A DNA stretch of 64,000 bases from Fulverythrobacter ferritrahens (GTDB lineage: Bacteria; Pseudomonadota; Alphaproteobacteria; Sphingomonadales; Sphingomonadaceae): NCBI RefSeq assembly GCF_020539485.1, contig NZ_JACDXU010000001.1, forward strand, positions 372,001 to 436,000. The letters run 5' to 3'. This document shows positions 33,489 through 42,043 of the stretch, one piece after another. The notes beneath the pieces were generated by a model that did no database searches, was not told the origin of the DNA, and saw nothing but the letters and a program-made list of their open reading frames with translations. The position numbers and the translations under genes are program-made. The first letter of the stretch is position 1, and each line of letters starts with the position of its first letter.

Positions 33489-33866
33489 ATGTCTGACAGC
33501 CTTTATCTCGAAGTCTCCGATTTCGAACATGATGTACTCACCGGGATCTATTCGGAAGAGACCGGCAAGGCGCAGCCCTTGCGCTTCAGCCTGCGGGTGA
33601 AGCTGCGGGCCGCCGATCGCTACGAGCCGGAAACTCCGCTCGATGCGAGCCTCAACTATATGGATCTGAAGTTCGCCGCTTCCGAAGCGCTGGGCGATTC
33701 GCACCATTACCAGCTGATCGAAGCAGTGGCGGAACACATCTGCGACACACTGTTTCTGCGGGATGAGCGGGTGGAGGAAGTCTCGGTCAAGATCGTGAAG
33801 CTGGCGCTGAGCGAGGCGAACGAGAAGATCGGCATCACGCTGACGCGGCAGCGCCGGGCGGCCTGA
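33489..33866 (+). CDS. folB: Dihydroneopterin aldolase
   Basis: A 125-residue FolB-family enzyme of the folate pathway. Segments EVSDFEHDVLTGIYSEE, ASLNYMDLKFAA and YQLIEAVAEHICDTLF correspond to the family; the conserved Glu/Tyr and a C-terminal Lys region (VKIVKLALSEANEKIGI) are present. Divergence from E. coli FolB leaves some chance that it is an epimerase-type relative. It ends one base into the next gene. Confidence 0.8.
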   Translation: MSDSLYLEVSDFEHDVLTGIYSEETGKAQPLRFSLRVKLRAADRYEPETPLDASLNYMDLKFAASEALGDSHHYQLIEAVAEHICDTLFLRDERVEEVSVKIVKLALSEANEKIGITLTRQRRAA

Positions 33867-34216
33867 TGCAGGCGGTGTTGCGCATCGAAGGACTGCCCGA
33901 TTCGGCACTGGATGCCGCCGCGGCCTTTCATGCGCAATATCTGCCTGCCATCCGGCGGGAACTGGCGAGCGGTGCCGAAGCGCTGGCGCTCGTCTTTCCG
34001 CTCGCGACCTATGACCATGCCGGGTGGCGCAAGGCGGCGCTTGCCGATCTGGCGCGGGAAGCCGCCCCCAAGCGGGTCAACGGCGTGGAGGGTGCAGAAG
34101 GTGAGGGCGTGGAGGCCGTGCTGCAATGGCTGGCCCATGCGCCCGGCATTACGGGTCAGCTCTTGCCGGTTGAATCCGGCGGAGCAGATAGTGGGGCGGG
34201 TAATTTCCGGAATTAG
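33866..34216 (+). CDS. Hypothetical 116-residue protein between folB and moaA
   Basis: The ATG overlaps the last base of the folB stop (TGATG) and the gene ends 6 bases before moaA. The product is rich in alanine and has alternating strand and helix-like pieces (EALALVFPLATYDHAGW, AALADLAREAAPKRVNGVEG), which would fit a small Rossmann-like fold. No catalytic motif or signal peptide is seen, and I cannot name a function. The close fit between neighbours supports a real gene. Confidence 0.65.
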   Translation: MQAVLRIEGLPDSALDAAAAFHAQYLPAIRRELASGAEALALVFPLATYDHAGWRKAALADLAREAAPKRVNGVEGAEGEGVEAVLQWLAHAPGITGQLLPVESGGADSGAGNFRN

Positions 34217-34222
34217 TGCTAT

Positions 34223-35236
34223 ATGACAATTGTGAGCACTTCTTCGGCCCCTCTGGTGGACGCCTTCAACCGGCGGATTACCTATCTGCGTCTCTCGGTG
34301 ACGGACCGGTGCGATTTGCGTTGCACCTATTGCATGCCCGAGAAGATGACCTTCCTGCCGCGCAAGGATGTGCTGAGCCTGGAAGAACTGCACAAGCTGG
34401 CACTGGGCTTCATCGATCGCGGCATTACCAAGATTCGCCTCACCGGCGGCGAGCCGCTGGTGCGGCGGGATGTGATCGAACTGGTCCGCGCGCTAGGCCG
34501 CAAGATTGGAGATGGGCTGGAAGAACTGACCATCACCACCAACGGCACCCAGCTTGAACAATTTGCTGACGATCTGGCTGCTGCGGGCGTGCGGCGGATC
34601 AATGTCTCACTCGATACGATGGATGGGGAGCTGTTCCAGCGCCTCTCCCGGCGGGACAAGCTGAACGACGTGCTGCGCGGCATCGCCGCCGCGCGCGAGG
34701 CTGGGCTGAAGGTCAAGCTCAACACCGTGGCACTGAAGGGCATGAATGAGGAGGAGATTCCCTTCCTCATCGAATGGGCCCATTCGCAAGGCCATGACAT
34801 CACCCTGATCGAAACCATGCCCCTGGGCGAGGTTGAGGAAGATCGGGTGGATCATTACCTGCCGCTGCCGGTGATCCGCGATGCGCTGGAGAAGCGCTGG
34901 ACGCTGATCCCCAGCGATGCCACCACGGGCGGCCCTTCGCGCTATGTCGACATTGCCGAAACCGGCGGACGGCTTGGCTTCATCACGCCGCTCACCAATA
35001 ATTTCTGTGCTGGCTGCAACCGCATCCGGGTGACGGCCACCGGCCAGCTCTATGCCTGCCTTGGCGGCTCGGAGAAGGTCGATCTGCGCGCCGCCTTGCG
35101 GTCGGACGAGCCGGAGCGGAACCTGGCCGAGGCGCTGGATCTGCTGATGCGGATCAAGCCGGAGCGGCACCATTTCCGCATCGAGCGCGGCGCCGGGCCT
35201 GCCCAGCCGCGCCACATGTCGCTTACGGGCGGCTGA
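34223..35236 (+). CDS. moaA: GTP 3',8-cyclase
   Basis: A 337-residue radical SAM enzyme for the first step of molybdenum cofactor synthesis. The N-terminal cluster is CDLRCTYCMPE (C-x3-C-x2-C), the C-terminal substrate-binding cluster NNFCAGCNRIRV and YACLG, and the essential terminal Gly-Gly is present (MSLTGG). LTGGEPLVRRDV is the AdoMet motif. Full length. First of moaA-moaD-moaE. Confidence 0.97.
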   Translation: MTIVSTSSAPLVDAFNRRITYLRLSVTDRCDLRCTYCMPEKMTFLPRKDVLSLEELHKLALGFIDRGITKIRLTGGEPLVRRDVIELVRALGRKIGDGLEELTITTNGTQLEQFADDLAAAGVRRINVSLDTMDGELFQRLSRRDKLNDVLRGIAAAREAGLKVKLNTVALKGMNEEEIPFLIEWAHSQGHDITLIETMPLGEVEEDRVDHYLPLPVIRDALEKRWTLIPSDATTGGPSRYVDIAETGGRLGFITPLTNNFCAGCNRIRVTATGQLYACLGGSEKVDLRAALRSDEPERNLAEALDLLMRIKPERHHFRIERGAGPAQPRHMSLTGG

Positions 35237-35239
35237 CCT

Positions 35240-35503
35240 ATGGCTGTGAAGTTCGTTTTTCTCGGCAGGCTTGCCGATCTTGCCGGCACGCATGAGTTCG
35301 AGTTGACTGAGGCCGATGGCGAGTTCGACTGGACGGATTTGCTCGCCTGGCTCGAAGTCTGGAGTTCGCCTGATCTGGCCGCTGCCGTGGCGGGTGAGAA
35401 GGTGCGGATCGCCGTCAATGGCGCCTTGCTGGGCGACAAGAAGGCCCTTTCGGCAATGGATGGGGACGAAGTGGCATTCCTCCCTCCGGTCAGCGGGGGC
35501 TGA
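35240..35503 (+). CDS. moaD: Molybdopterin synthase sulfur carrier subunit
   Basis: An 87-residue ubiquitin-fold protein ending in Gly-Gly (FLPPVSGG), whose C-terminus is thiocarboxylated to supply sulfur to molybdopterin. KFVFLGRLADLAG and VRIAVNGALLGDKKALS are typical MoaD segments. It lies 3 bases after moaA and 1 base before moaE. Confidence 0.93.
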   Translation: MAVKFVFLGRLADLAGTHEFELTEADGEFDWTDLLAWLEVWSSPDLAAAVAGEKVRIAVNGALLGDKKALSAMDGDEVAFLPPVSGG

Positions 35504-35504
35504 G

Positions 35505-35948
35505 ATGCGCGACGTCCGCCTGCTTGCTGCCGCTTTCGATCCGGGCGCGGAAGTGGACGGTTTTACGGCTGCCCATCCCGAAGCGGGCGGCGTTGCCGCA
35601 TTCGTCGGCAAGGTGCGCCCCACCGATGGGTGCGAGGCGCTGGAGCTTTCCCATTACGAGCCGTTGACCCTGTCAGGCATGGAAGCCTTGGCCGACGAGG
35701 CGCTGGCCCGATTCGATCTGATGGGCATTCTGCTGGCGCACCGGTTTGGCGTTCTCTCACCCGGCGAGCCGATCGTGCTGGCGGCTGCCGCTGCCCGTCA
35801 CCGGCGTTCTGCGATCGAGGCTGTGGATTTCGCCATGGATCACCTCAAAAGCGATGCCTGGTTCTGGAAGCGCGAAAAACGGGCGGATGGCTGGCATTGG
35901 ATCGAACCGCGCCCGCAGGACCACGCGGATCTCGCTCGCTGGAAATAA
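35505..35948 (+). CDS. moaE: Molybdopterin synthase catalytic subunit
   Basis: A 147-residue MoaE. Conserved pieces are GVAAFVGKVRPTD, LELSHYEPLTLSGMEALA, HRFGVLSPGEPIVLAA, RRSAIEAVDFAMDHLKSDAWFW and KREKRADGWHWIEP, with the catalytic Lys near the end. With MoaD it converts precursor Z to molybdopterin. The start at 35505 is set by the end of moaD. Confidence 0.95.
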   Translation: MRDVRLLAAAFDPGAEVDGFTAAHPEAGGVAAFVGKVRPTDGCEALELSHYEPLTLSGMEALADEALARFDLMGILLAHRFGVLSPGEPIVLAAAAARHRRSAIEAVDFAMDHLKSDAWFWKREKRADGWHWIEPRPQDHADLARWK

Positions 35949-35974
35949 ACCCGCTGGGGATGGAATCGCCGGGC

Positions 35975-36496
35975 TTAGCCAGCGATCTGCGAATTGAGCG
36001 AATCCATCAGTCGGTCCTCTTCATCGACCAGCTTTTCCACATCGCCGCGTGCCGATTCGATTTCGCCCAGCTCAAGCCCTTCGGTGCGGGCATTTACATA
36101 AAGCAGATCCAGTTCGGTGAGCGAGGTCATGGTTTCGCTGCGAATGCCGGCAAGATTGCCCAGCGCGACTTGCGCGACAGACCATTGTTCCGCCCCGATC
36201 CCTGCTCCGCGGGCAGCCGCGACTGGCCCGCGCGCCTTGTTGGCTGCTGCCAGAAAACGATCGTGTGAAGCCAGCGCGGAAGCGCGCAGTCTCTCCACGC
36301 GGCCCAGCGTTTCCGCGCTTTGCGGGGCAGGAACGAAGGGTTCGGGCGTCACCGGTTCGAATACGCCGCTCACCCGTTCCGCATCGCGGATGGACAGGGA
36401 AGGGTATGCGCCATCATCTTTTGCACAGCCTGCAAGGGCTGCGGCTGCGGCAAGGGCGGCGGCAAAAGGCGGCAATATGGAAGCGCGCAAGGTCAT
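35975..36496 (-). CDS. Hypothetical lipoprotein
   Basis: A protein of about 173 residues with a lipoprotein signal (FAAALAAAAALAGC) and a long helical mature region. The second half (AAANKARGPVAAARGAGI, LGNLAGIRSETMTSLTEL, VEKLVDEEDRLMDSL) suggests coiled coil. I recognise no family. Starts at 36496 (MTLRAS) or 36508 are both possible. It converges with moaE across 26 bases and diverges from rplU. Confidence 0.7.
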   Translation of the reverse strand: MTLRASILPPFAAALAAAAALAGCAKDDGAYPSLSIRDAERVSGVFEPVTPEPFVPAPQSAETLGRVERLRASALASHDRFLAAANKARGPVAAARGAGIGAEQWSVAQVALGNLAGIRSETMTSLTELDLLYVNARTEGLELGEIESARGDVEKLVDEEDRLMDSLNSQIAG

Positions 36497-36708
36497 GCTG
36501 CAGGCCATAGCATGGCGGGCATACCTTTCCAGCTTCTTGCGAAAGCGGGCGGTCTGCCGTTGACAGGATGGGGAGCTTCTACTAACGGCAGCCATCTTTC
36601 CGGCGCCCTTCCGGGGGCGCGCGGCGCGTCGCTCATTGCTCGAAATCCGGTTTTTCCGGTTTCGGTTCAAAGGCGGGGCGGCACAGCAGTAGAATGGATG
36701 CAGGTACC

Positions 36709-37074
36709 ATGTTCGCAGTAGTGCGCACGGGCGGCAAGCAGTATCGGGTTGCCGCCGGAGACAAGATCGCGGTTGAAAAGCTCGCTGGCGAAGCCGGCGA
36801 CACGATCGTGCTGGGTGACGTCCTTCTCGCCGGGGACGGCGGGGATCTGGCGGAAGCTGGCAAGGTGACGGTGTCGGCCGAGATTATCGCTCAGGCCAAG
36901 AGCGAAAAGGTGATGGTGTTCAAGAAGCGCCGCCGCCACAATTATCGCCGCCGCAATGGTCACCGTCAGCAGATGACCCTGCTGCGCATTCTCGCCGTGG
37001 GCGAAGGCAAGGCTCCGGCTGCCAAGAAGGCTGCTGCGAAGAAGGCCGCCGCCCCCGAGGCGGATCAGGCATAA
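36709..37074 (+). CDS. rplU: 50S ribosomal protein L21
   Basis: A 121-residue L21 starting [20 protein letters not shown], with the conserved [20 protein letters not shown], then a Lys/Ala tail ([14 protein letters not shown]) that is common in alphaproteobacteria. GGATGCAGG upstream serves as ribosome binding site. Co-transcribed with rpmA. Confidence 0.97.
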   Translation: MFAVVRTGGKQYRVAAGDKIAVEKLAGEAGDTIVLGDVLLAGDGGDLAEAGKVTVSAEIIAQAKSEKVMVFKKRRRHNYRRRNGHRQQMTLLRILAVGEGKAPAAKKAAAKKAAAPEADQA

Positions 37075-37098
37075 GCTCGAGTTACGGAGTAAGACGAG

Positions 37099-37368
37099 AT
37101 GGCACATAAAAAAGCAGGCGGTTCGTCCCGTAACGGTCGCGACTCGGCGGGCCGTCGCCTGGGCGTGAAGAAGTTCGGCGGTCAGGAAGTGATCGGCGGC
37201 AACATCATTATTCGCCAGCGCGGGACCAAGGTCTATCCGGGCGTGAACGTCGGCATGGGCAAGGACCATACCCTGTTCGCGCTCGCCGAAGGTCGCGTGC
37301 GATTCCACGATGGCAAGCTCGGCCGTAAATACGTCTCTGTGGACGTAATGGCTGAAGCCGCCGAATAA
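37099..37368 (+). CDS. rpmA: 50S ribosomal protein L27
   Basis: An 89-residue L27 starting [20 protein letters not shown] with [15 protein letters not shown]; its N-terminus reaches the peptidyl transferase centre. No cleavable N-terminal extension of the Firmicutes type. It follows rplU by 24 bases and is ended by the terminator at 37433. Confidence 0.98.
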   Translation: MAHKKAGGSSRNGRDSAGRRLGVKKFGGQEVIGGNIIIRQRGTKVYPGVNVGMGKDHTLFALAEGRVRFHDGKLGRKYVSVDVMAEAAE

Positions 37369-37432
37369 GCGGACGGTTCATTGATAGGGCCGTCCCACGG
37401 GATGGCCCCGCCGGAGTCTTAATCCGGCCGTT

Positions 37433-37466
37433 AGAGGGAGAGGGGCCTGACCCGTCTCCCTCTTTT
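37433..37466 (+). terminator. Intrinsic terminator of rplU-rpmA
   Basis: AGAGGGAGA (37433-37441) pairs with TCTCCCTCT (37455-37463); inside, GGG and CCC extend the stem. TTTT follows. It lies 65 bases after the rpmA stop. Confidence 0.85.
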
Positions 37467-37568
37467 CGCGTCTCCCTCGCAACGTTTGGCCGCAAAGCCG
37501 GTGCTTTCGGCAATAGTCCTGTCACGTTCCGCAATCAGTGGGGCGTGGCGGCGCGAGAGGAGGTAGCC

Positions 37569-38123
37569 ATGTTCCATCGTAGTGAAAGATTGCTGCTCCG
37601 GCCGGGCTGGCTGGAGGATGCCGGTGAACTGCTGGCCCGGATTTCGGACGAGGCGATTGTCCGCAATCTGGCAAGCGTGCCCTGGCCGTATCGGCGGGAA
37701 GACGCCGAAAGCTGGCTCGCACAGCCCAAATCCCGGAAATTCCCGACATTCCTGCTCACCTTGCCCGGTGCAAGCGGCAGTCCCATCATCGGGGCTTGCG
37801 GCTTGGGCGAGGCGAAGCATGGCCCCGAGATCGGCTATTGGGTTGCCCGTGAACATTGGGGCCAGGGTTACGCCACGGAAGCGGCGAGGGCGGTGCTCTC
37901 CATCGCCCGGACACTGGGCCACCGGCGCATCCATAGCTGCCATGCGGCGGACAATCCGGCTTCCGGCCGGGTGTTGCGCAAGGCTGGCTTCGTCCCGACT
38001 GGTCGGTTGCGGACGATTCACAGCCTCGGTCGCGGCGCAGACATCTCTGCCGTTGAATATGCAACCGAACTGGACGGCTGCGTAGGCGGTGATGATCCGG
38101 CCATGATGCCGCAAGCCGCCTGA
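37569..38123 (+). CDS. GNAT family N-acetyltransferase (RimJ/RimL type)
   Basis: A 184-residue acetyltransferase of Acetyltransf_3 type. LLLRPGWLEDAGELLARI opens the domain; the acetyl-CoA loop reads GYWVAREHWGQGYATEAARA and the final part SGRVLRKAGFVPTGRL. The start at 37569 (MFHRSER) has a very good AGGAGG 7 bases upstream, better than the earlier in-frame ATG at 37545. The substrate (protein N-terminus or small amine) cannot be told. Confidence 0.9.
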   Translation: MFHRSERLLLRPGWLEDAGELLARISDEAIVRNLASVPWPYRREDAESWLAQPKSRKFPTFLLTLPGASGSPIIGACGLGEAKHGPEIGYWVAREHWGQGYATEAARAVLSIARTLGHRRIHSCHAADNPASGRVLRKAGFVPTGRLRTIHSLGRGADISAVEYATELDGCVGGDDPAMMPQAA

Positions 38124-38124
38124 T

Positions 38125-38147
38125 CCCCTCTCGCTACGCGAGAGGGG
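38125..38147. terminator. Hairpin between convergent genes
   Basis: CCCCTCTCGC (38125-38134) and GCGAGAGGGG (38138-38147) form a perfect 10-base-pair stem with a 3-base loop directly after the acetyltransferase stop. There is no T-run. It probably separates the converging transcripts. Confidence 0.5.
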
Positions 38148-38177
38148 CCCCGGCAGGCCCCACGGCTGAGGGTTCAT

Positions 38178-39095
38178 TTATGAGGGTGATCGAGCCTGGC
38201 GCACGGCCTTGCGGGCTTCCTTGAGGATCGCATCCGTAAATTCGCTGTCGTAAAGCTGGATCAACTGCCGGTCGTCGGTTTTCCACGGGTGGAAGCCGGG
38301 GAGGAAATAGGCAATCCAGGCGGGAAAGATGGCCCGCAGCACGCCTGGCCGCACCAGCAGATACAGGGTCAGCCGCAGCTTCGCTTTCCAGCCGGTAATG
38401 CCATCCTGCGCCAGCAGGTCCAGCGTGTCGCGAATCCGGCTTTTCACAAAGTTGCGCCCGGCAAGCAGCATCAGCAGCGATTTGACCCACCAGCGTCGGA
38501 AGCGCGGCCAATTGCGGGTGGCGTGAAGCCAGGTGTCATAAGCCACGCCCTTGTGCTCGATCTCCTCGACGGCGTGCCAGCGCCACAGGTGGCTCGCCTC
38601 TGAATCAGCATTCTCATAATGCTCGAGATGCGTCAGCGTGTGATGCGCGATGATGGCTGTGAAATGTTCCAGCGCCATGGATGCCGCCAGATTGGCGAGG
38701 CTCGACCGGGATTTGGTGGTCGCTACCGCCTCGGCCAGCCGCGTTTCGATCCGGGAAATGTCGTAGCCTGCGTCGTTCACCATCCGGTTGAACGCCACAT
38801 GCTCACGCGTGTGATTGATTTCCTGCCGGATGAAGGCACGAATCTCTGCCTGAAGCTTAGGCGGTGCGCCTGCGCGGTTCGCCTTGATGTGTTCGATGAA
38901 AAAGCTCTCACCGACCGGAAATGCGATTGAGAGGGAATTGTGCCAGGCAGTTGCCACGGGGTCGCCATTCAGCCACCATCGCTGCGGAGGCACGGCGCGG
39001 CGGAAGCGACGGTTGCGAGGGCGGATTGGATGCGCGTCCGCATCCTTGCCGAGCGGCGTAGCGGCCTCTAGGTCGAACTTGAAGGGTGCGGACAT
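38178..39095 (-). CDS. Metal-dependent hydrolase-like protein (PF10118 type)
   Basis: A 305-residue protein with the features of the predicted metal-dependent hydrolase family: FPVGESFFIEHIKANR, FIRQEINHTREHVAFN, ALEHFTAIIAHHTLTH and WRWHAVEEIEHKGVAYD, providing E-x2-H and H-x3-H ligand sets of a di-iron-like helical bundle. The C-terminal part has hydrophobic stretches near a WWVKSLLMLLAGRNF segment. Function is unknown. It diverges from a TetR regulator with 31 bases between, so it is the probable target of that regulator. Confidence 0.85.
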   Translation of the reverse strand: MSAPFKFDLEAATPLGKDADAHPIRPRNRRFRRAVPPQRWWLNGDPVATAWHNSLSIAFPVGESFFIEHIKANRAGAPPKLQAEIRAFIRQEINHTREHVAFNRMVNDAGYDISRIETRLAEAVATTKSRSSLANLAASMALEHFTAIIAHHTLTHLEHYENADSEASHLWRWHAVEEIEHKGVAYDTWLHATRNWPRFRRWWVKSLLMLLAGRNFVKSRIRDTLDLLAQDGITGWKAKLRLTLYLLVRPGVLRAIFPAWIAYFLPGFHPWKTDDRQLIQLYDSEFTDAILKEARKAVRQARSPS

Positions 39096-39126
39096 AGTTG
39101 GATTATCGCCAAAACAGCTTGCTATT

Positions 39127-39720
39127 ATGTCAACAAGGAAACGCCTGACTCCTGAGGAAAGCCGGCTCGCCGCGCTTGAAGCTGCTCGCGCCCAGTTGAT
39201 CGAGGCGGGGCCGCAAAGCGTGACGTTGAAGGCCGTGGCTGCCCGGATCGGGCGAACCCATGCCAATCTCCTCCATCACTTCGGTTCCGCCGCAGGATTG
39301 CAGCGGGCCTTGGGTGGATATCTGGCGGAGACTGTTTGCCAAACCATTGCCGATGCAGTGCGGGCAACCCGTAGTGGGGAGGGTAGTCCGCGCGATGTGG
39401 TGGACCTTACCTTCGACGCTTTTGACAGTGGCGGGGCTGGTGCCTTGGCCAGCTGGATGCTGGCATCGGGCAATGAGGACGCACTCGATCCGGTCATCGA
39501 AACCATTCACGCCTTGGTGGACGAACTGACGCCGGTGGAAGGTACTCGCAAGGACGAGGCCGAGGCTGTGCGCCAGACTACGCTTACGCTCGTCCTGCTG
39601 GCCCTGGGGGATGCGCTGATGGGCGAACGCATGTCAGCATCGCTGGGTCTGCCGCGCGGAACTGCCAGAGCTCATGCGGAAGTGATGCTGATGGCTCAGT
39701 TGGCTGGTCAACCGAGTTAG
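39127..39720 (+). CDS. TetR-family regulator
   Basis: A 197-residue regulator with an N-terminal helix-turn-helix (VTLKAVAARIGRTHANLLHH) and an all-helical C-terminal ligand domain. It diverges from the hydrolase gene; the 31-base gap contains no clear palindrome, so the operator may lie in a coding start. The stop overlaps the ygfZ stop on the other strand by 4 bases. Confidence 0.85.
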   Translation: MSTRKRLTPEESRLAALEAARAQLIEAGPQSVTLKAVAARIGRTHANLLHHFGSAAGLQRALGGYLAETVCQTIADAVRATRSGEGSPRDVVDLTFDAFDSGGAGALASWMLASGNEDALDPVIETIHALVDELTPVEGTRKDEAEAVRQTTLTLVLLALGDALMGERMSASLGLPRGTARAHAEVMLMAQLAGQPS

Positions 39721-40469
39721 TTTTCCTCAGCCTCGCGGCCTGCCTCAATTGCATGTCTTTGCCAGGCTGGAAGCAAAGCCGGATCGATATTGTCCACGCG
39801 CAGATGATCGACCGCCAGCCCGAGTTCGGGATAGGCGATGCGGCGCCGGCTCTCGTCTGAGCGATCAAGCGGAACGACCACCAGCCGGCGGTTCACCTTC
39901 TGCCGCCAGTTCATGCGTGCGGTATTTTCCTGCCCGACATAGCAGCCTTTGGAGAAGCTGACGCCGTTCAGGTCAGCCGCGTTCGTTTCCAGCCATAATA
40001 TGTCGCCCAGTTCGGCACGACCTTCGGGCACGCCGAGCGACAGGCGATGTTTCAGCCAGGCTTCGTCCGCGCTTTCATCATCCGGGGAAACGGGGGCGAT
40101 CCAGCGCTGGCCCAGTGCCAGCATACGCGGATCGCGCGCACCGCCGTCACCCGGCTCGGGCTCCCAATGGATACCATGCTTATCGTCTCGTTCGATGGCG
40201 ATCCTGCGCCTCAGTCGATAGAGCGAGAGGCGCTTCACCAGTTCGTCAGCCGCCTCGCTCTCGCAATCGAGCAACAGGCCCTTGCCGTCCGGCCAGACGT
40301 GAAACTCAAACAAGGTCTTGCCCTGCGCGCTCAGCAATCCGGCCCACACCGGCAACAGGCCGGTAACGTCATTGGTGACAAGGCCCTGAAGGAATCCCCG
40401 GACATCCTCCCCCTCTTCAAGAGGAGTAAGTCTGACCAGAGCGCGCGAAAAGAGCCGTGTTTTTGCCAT
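39717..40469 (-). CDS. ygfZ: Folate-binding iron-sulfur assembly protein YgfZ
   Basis: A 250-residue tetrahydrofolate-binding protein of the YgfZ/IBA57 group that supports Fe-S cluster enzymes. The family signature KGCYVGQENTARMNWRQKV is complete with its conserved Cys. The N-terminal part (RALVRLTPLEEGEDVRGFLQ) matches GcvT-like domains. Function assignment is firm for the family. Confidence 0.93.
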   Translation of the reverse strand: MAKTRLFSRALVRLTPLEEGEDVRGFLQGLVTNDVTGLLPVWAGLLSAQGKTLFEFHVWPDGKGLLLDCESEAADELVKRLSLYRLRRRIAIERDDKHGIHWEPEPGDGGARDPRMLALGQRWIAPVSPDDESADEAWLKHRLSLGVPEGRAELGDILWLETNAADLNGVSFSKGCYVGQENTARMNWRQKVNRRLVVVPLDRSDESRRRIAYPELGLAVDHLRVDNIDPALLPAWQRHAIEAGREAEEN

Positions 40470-40811
40470 GTCAGGAAAGTGGCACCGGCCGGGGGAAAAT
40501 CAATCCCCTTGCGCGTTGCCTGACGTCGCGCGCGAGCATCCTTTTGCGGGCGGGTGTCCCTTCCTCTGGCAGAGGTCAAGGGGCGACTCGATTTTCGTGA
40601 GCTTTCAACTGGTTGCTAACTATTGGTCGTGATAGTCTGTGAAACCTTATTGTGGGATCTGAAGCTCCTTAATCCTCGCAAGCGGAGAGAGTATTTCGAG
40701 CTTATGGAACTTGGATGGTGATCGACGTTTTTGAACGAGGGCCTGGTTATAAATTTTAGGGATGTTTGGTCATCACTTTGGGACGTGTTTCCTCCAGGCT
40801 AGGGGAGTAAT
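40470..40811. other. Spacer upstream of the PilZ gene
   Basis: These 342 bases between divergent ygfZ and the PilZ gene show no coding signal. From about 40590 to 40765 the sequence is AT-richer than its flanks and could hold the PilZ promoter, but no -35/-10 pair stands out well enough to place. Confidence 0.45.
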
Positions 40812-41495
40812 ATGGGCGCTCGAACTTTCGGCCTTCCGATTGAAAAGCAGGGAATGGAACCACAGTCACCTCAGACCGATGAAGATGGACAGGAAGACCG
40901 GCGCAAGGATGGCCGGACGACTGCCGTTTATCGCCCCGTCCTGCTGGAGGCAGACGGCTTTGCAGGCTTCTGCCTGCTGCGGAATCTCTCTCCTAGCGGG
41001 ATGATGGGCATCGCCTATGCCGATTTTGCGCTGGGCGAGGCAGTGAGCGTGCAGTTCATGCCGGATCTCGTAGTGGCAGGCAGGGTCGTCTGGTCGAAGG
41101 AAGGCAAGATCGGCGTTGAATTCGATCAGGAGATCGATCTCGCGGGTGTTCTGCGCAACATGGGCGGTGCCCATTCTGACAGTCACCTCAATCGCGCCCC
41201 GCGCCTGCCAATCCGCTGCGAGGGGGAGGCTCTGCTGGGCGATCTTCGGCTCCGCCTGACCGTGCGCGACATTTCCCAGCGTGGGCTCAAGGCGGTCCTT
41301 CTGTCGGTTCGCCCCGGCGACGAGGTTACGGTGCGTTTGCCCGGTCTCGAACCGCGCAAGGCAGTGGTCCGCTGGTCGCAGCAGGATATTGCCGGGCTGA
41401 ACTTCATCCGGCCGCTCGCATTCGAGGAACTCGCACGCTGGGCGATCTACTGCCAATCGAGGGAAAATGGTTCGGACGAGCGCAACATCGCCTGA
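40812..41495 (+). CDS. Protein with two PilZ-like domains
   Basis: A 227-residue protein. The first PilZ-like domain (about 28-115) has the R-x3-R start DRRKDGRTTAVYRPVLLE and the N-L-S-x-x-G turn CLLRNLSPSGMMG. The second (about 128-215) has APRLPIRCEG and LTVRDISQRGLKAVL, and WSQQDIAGLNFI. PilZ domains bind cyclic di-GMP through R-x3-R and (D/N)-x-S-x2-G; both copies have partial sets, so one may be only structural. It converges with the MEKHLA gene. Confidence 0.8.
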   Translation: MGARTFGLPIEKQGMEPQSPQTDEDGQEDRRKDGRTTAVYRPVLLEADGFAGFCLLRNLSPSGMMGIAYADFALGEAVSVQFMPDLVVAGRVVWSKEGKIGVEFDQEIDLAGVLRNMGGAHSDSHLNRAPRLPIRCEGEALLGDLRLRLTVRDISQRGLKAVLLSVRPGDEVTVRLPGLEPRKAVVRWSQQDIAGLNFIRPLAFEELARWAIYCQSRENGSDERNIA

Positions 41496-41509
41496 ACCGG
41501 ATAGCGGGC

Positions 41510-41998
41510 TTATTGATTGATCGGCGTCCAGCGGTCGAAGCTGGCCGCTTGGCCGCCTGGGGTGCCATTCGGGTCGGAAAGGTTCCAGACCACGGCCTGT
41601 TCTATCCGGAAGCACGTCCCGGACCGCGCGGTACGCACTCCCGCATAATCGTCGATGAAGCCATGCTCGCTGACGCGGGCAAGCATTCGCGCCCGTTCAT
41701 CCCGGGCGAGTGGCCTGGCCGAGAGGCGTGAGGGCAGGCGGATGAATTCTTCAGCCGAAAACTCGAACAAGCTGAGTGCCGCCCGATTGGCATAGAAGAA
41801 GATGGGATCGGCCTCTGTCCCATGTGCGACCACGACAGCATCGAGGTTCCACAGCGCAGCTTCAATAGCGACACCTTCCGGGACCAGATCTTTTCGGGTG
41901 AGCTGGCGATAGCTGGCAGCTATCCATGCCAGCCGCGCCTGTCCGGCATGGCTTTCAATCAGGCGTCGTTCCGCCTCCCAATCGCGTTTTCCGATCAT
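41510..41998 (-). CDS. MEKHLA domain protein
   Basis: A 162-residue single-domain protein of the MEKHLA family, a PAS-related fold. It starts MIGKRDWEAERRLIESH and has FFYANRAALSLFEFSAEEFI, LPSRLSARPLARDERARML and IDDYAGVRTARSGTCFRIEQ, matching bacterial stand-alone MEKHLA proteins. Likely a small-molecule or light/redox sensor, unproven. It diverges from pyrC by 45 bases and converges with the PilZ gene. Confidence 0.85.
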   Translation of the reverse strand: MIGKRDWEAERRLIESHAGQARLAWIAASYRQLTRKDLVPEGVAIEAALWNLDAVVVAHGTEADPIFFYANRAALSLFEFSAEEFIRLPSRLSARPLARDERARMLARVSEHGFIDDYAGVRTARSGTCFRIEQAVVWNLSDPNGTPGGQAASFDRWTPINQ

Positions 41999-42043
41999 GC
42001 GAAGCTGCTAGCGATGCCGGCCACGAAACGATAGGGGGCAAGC

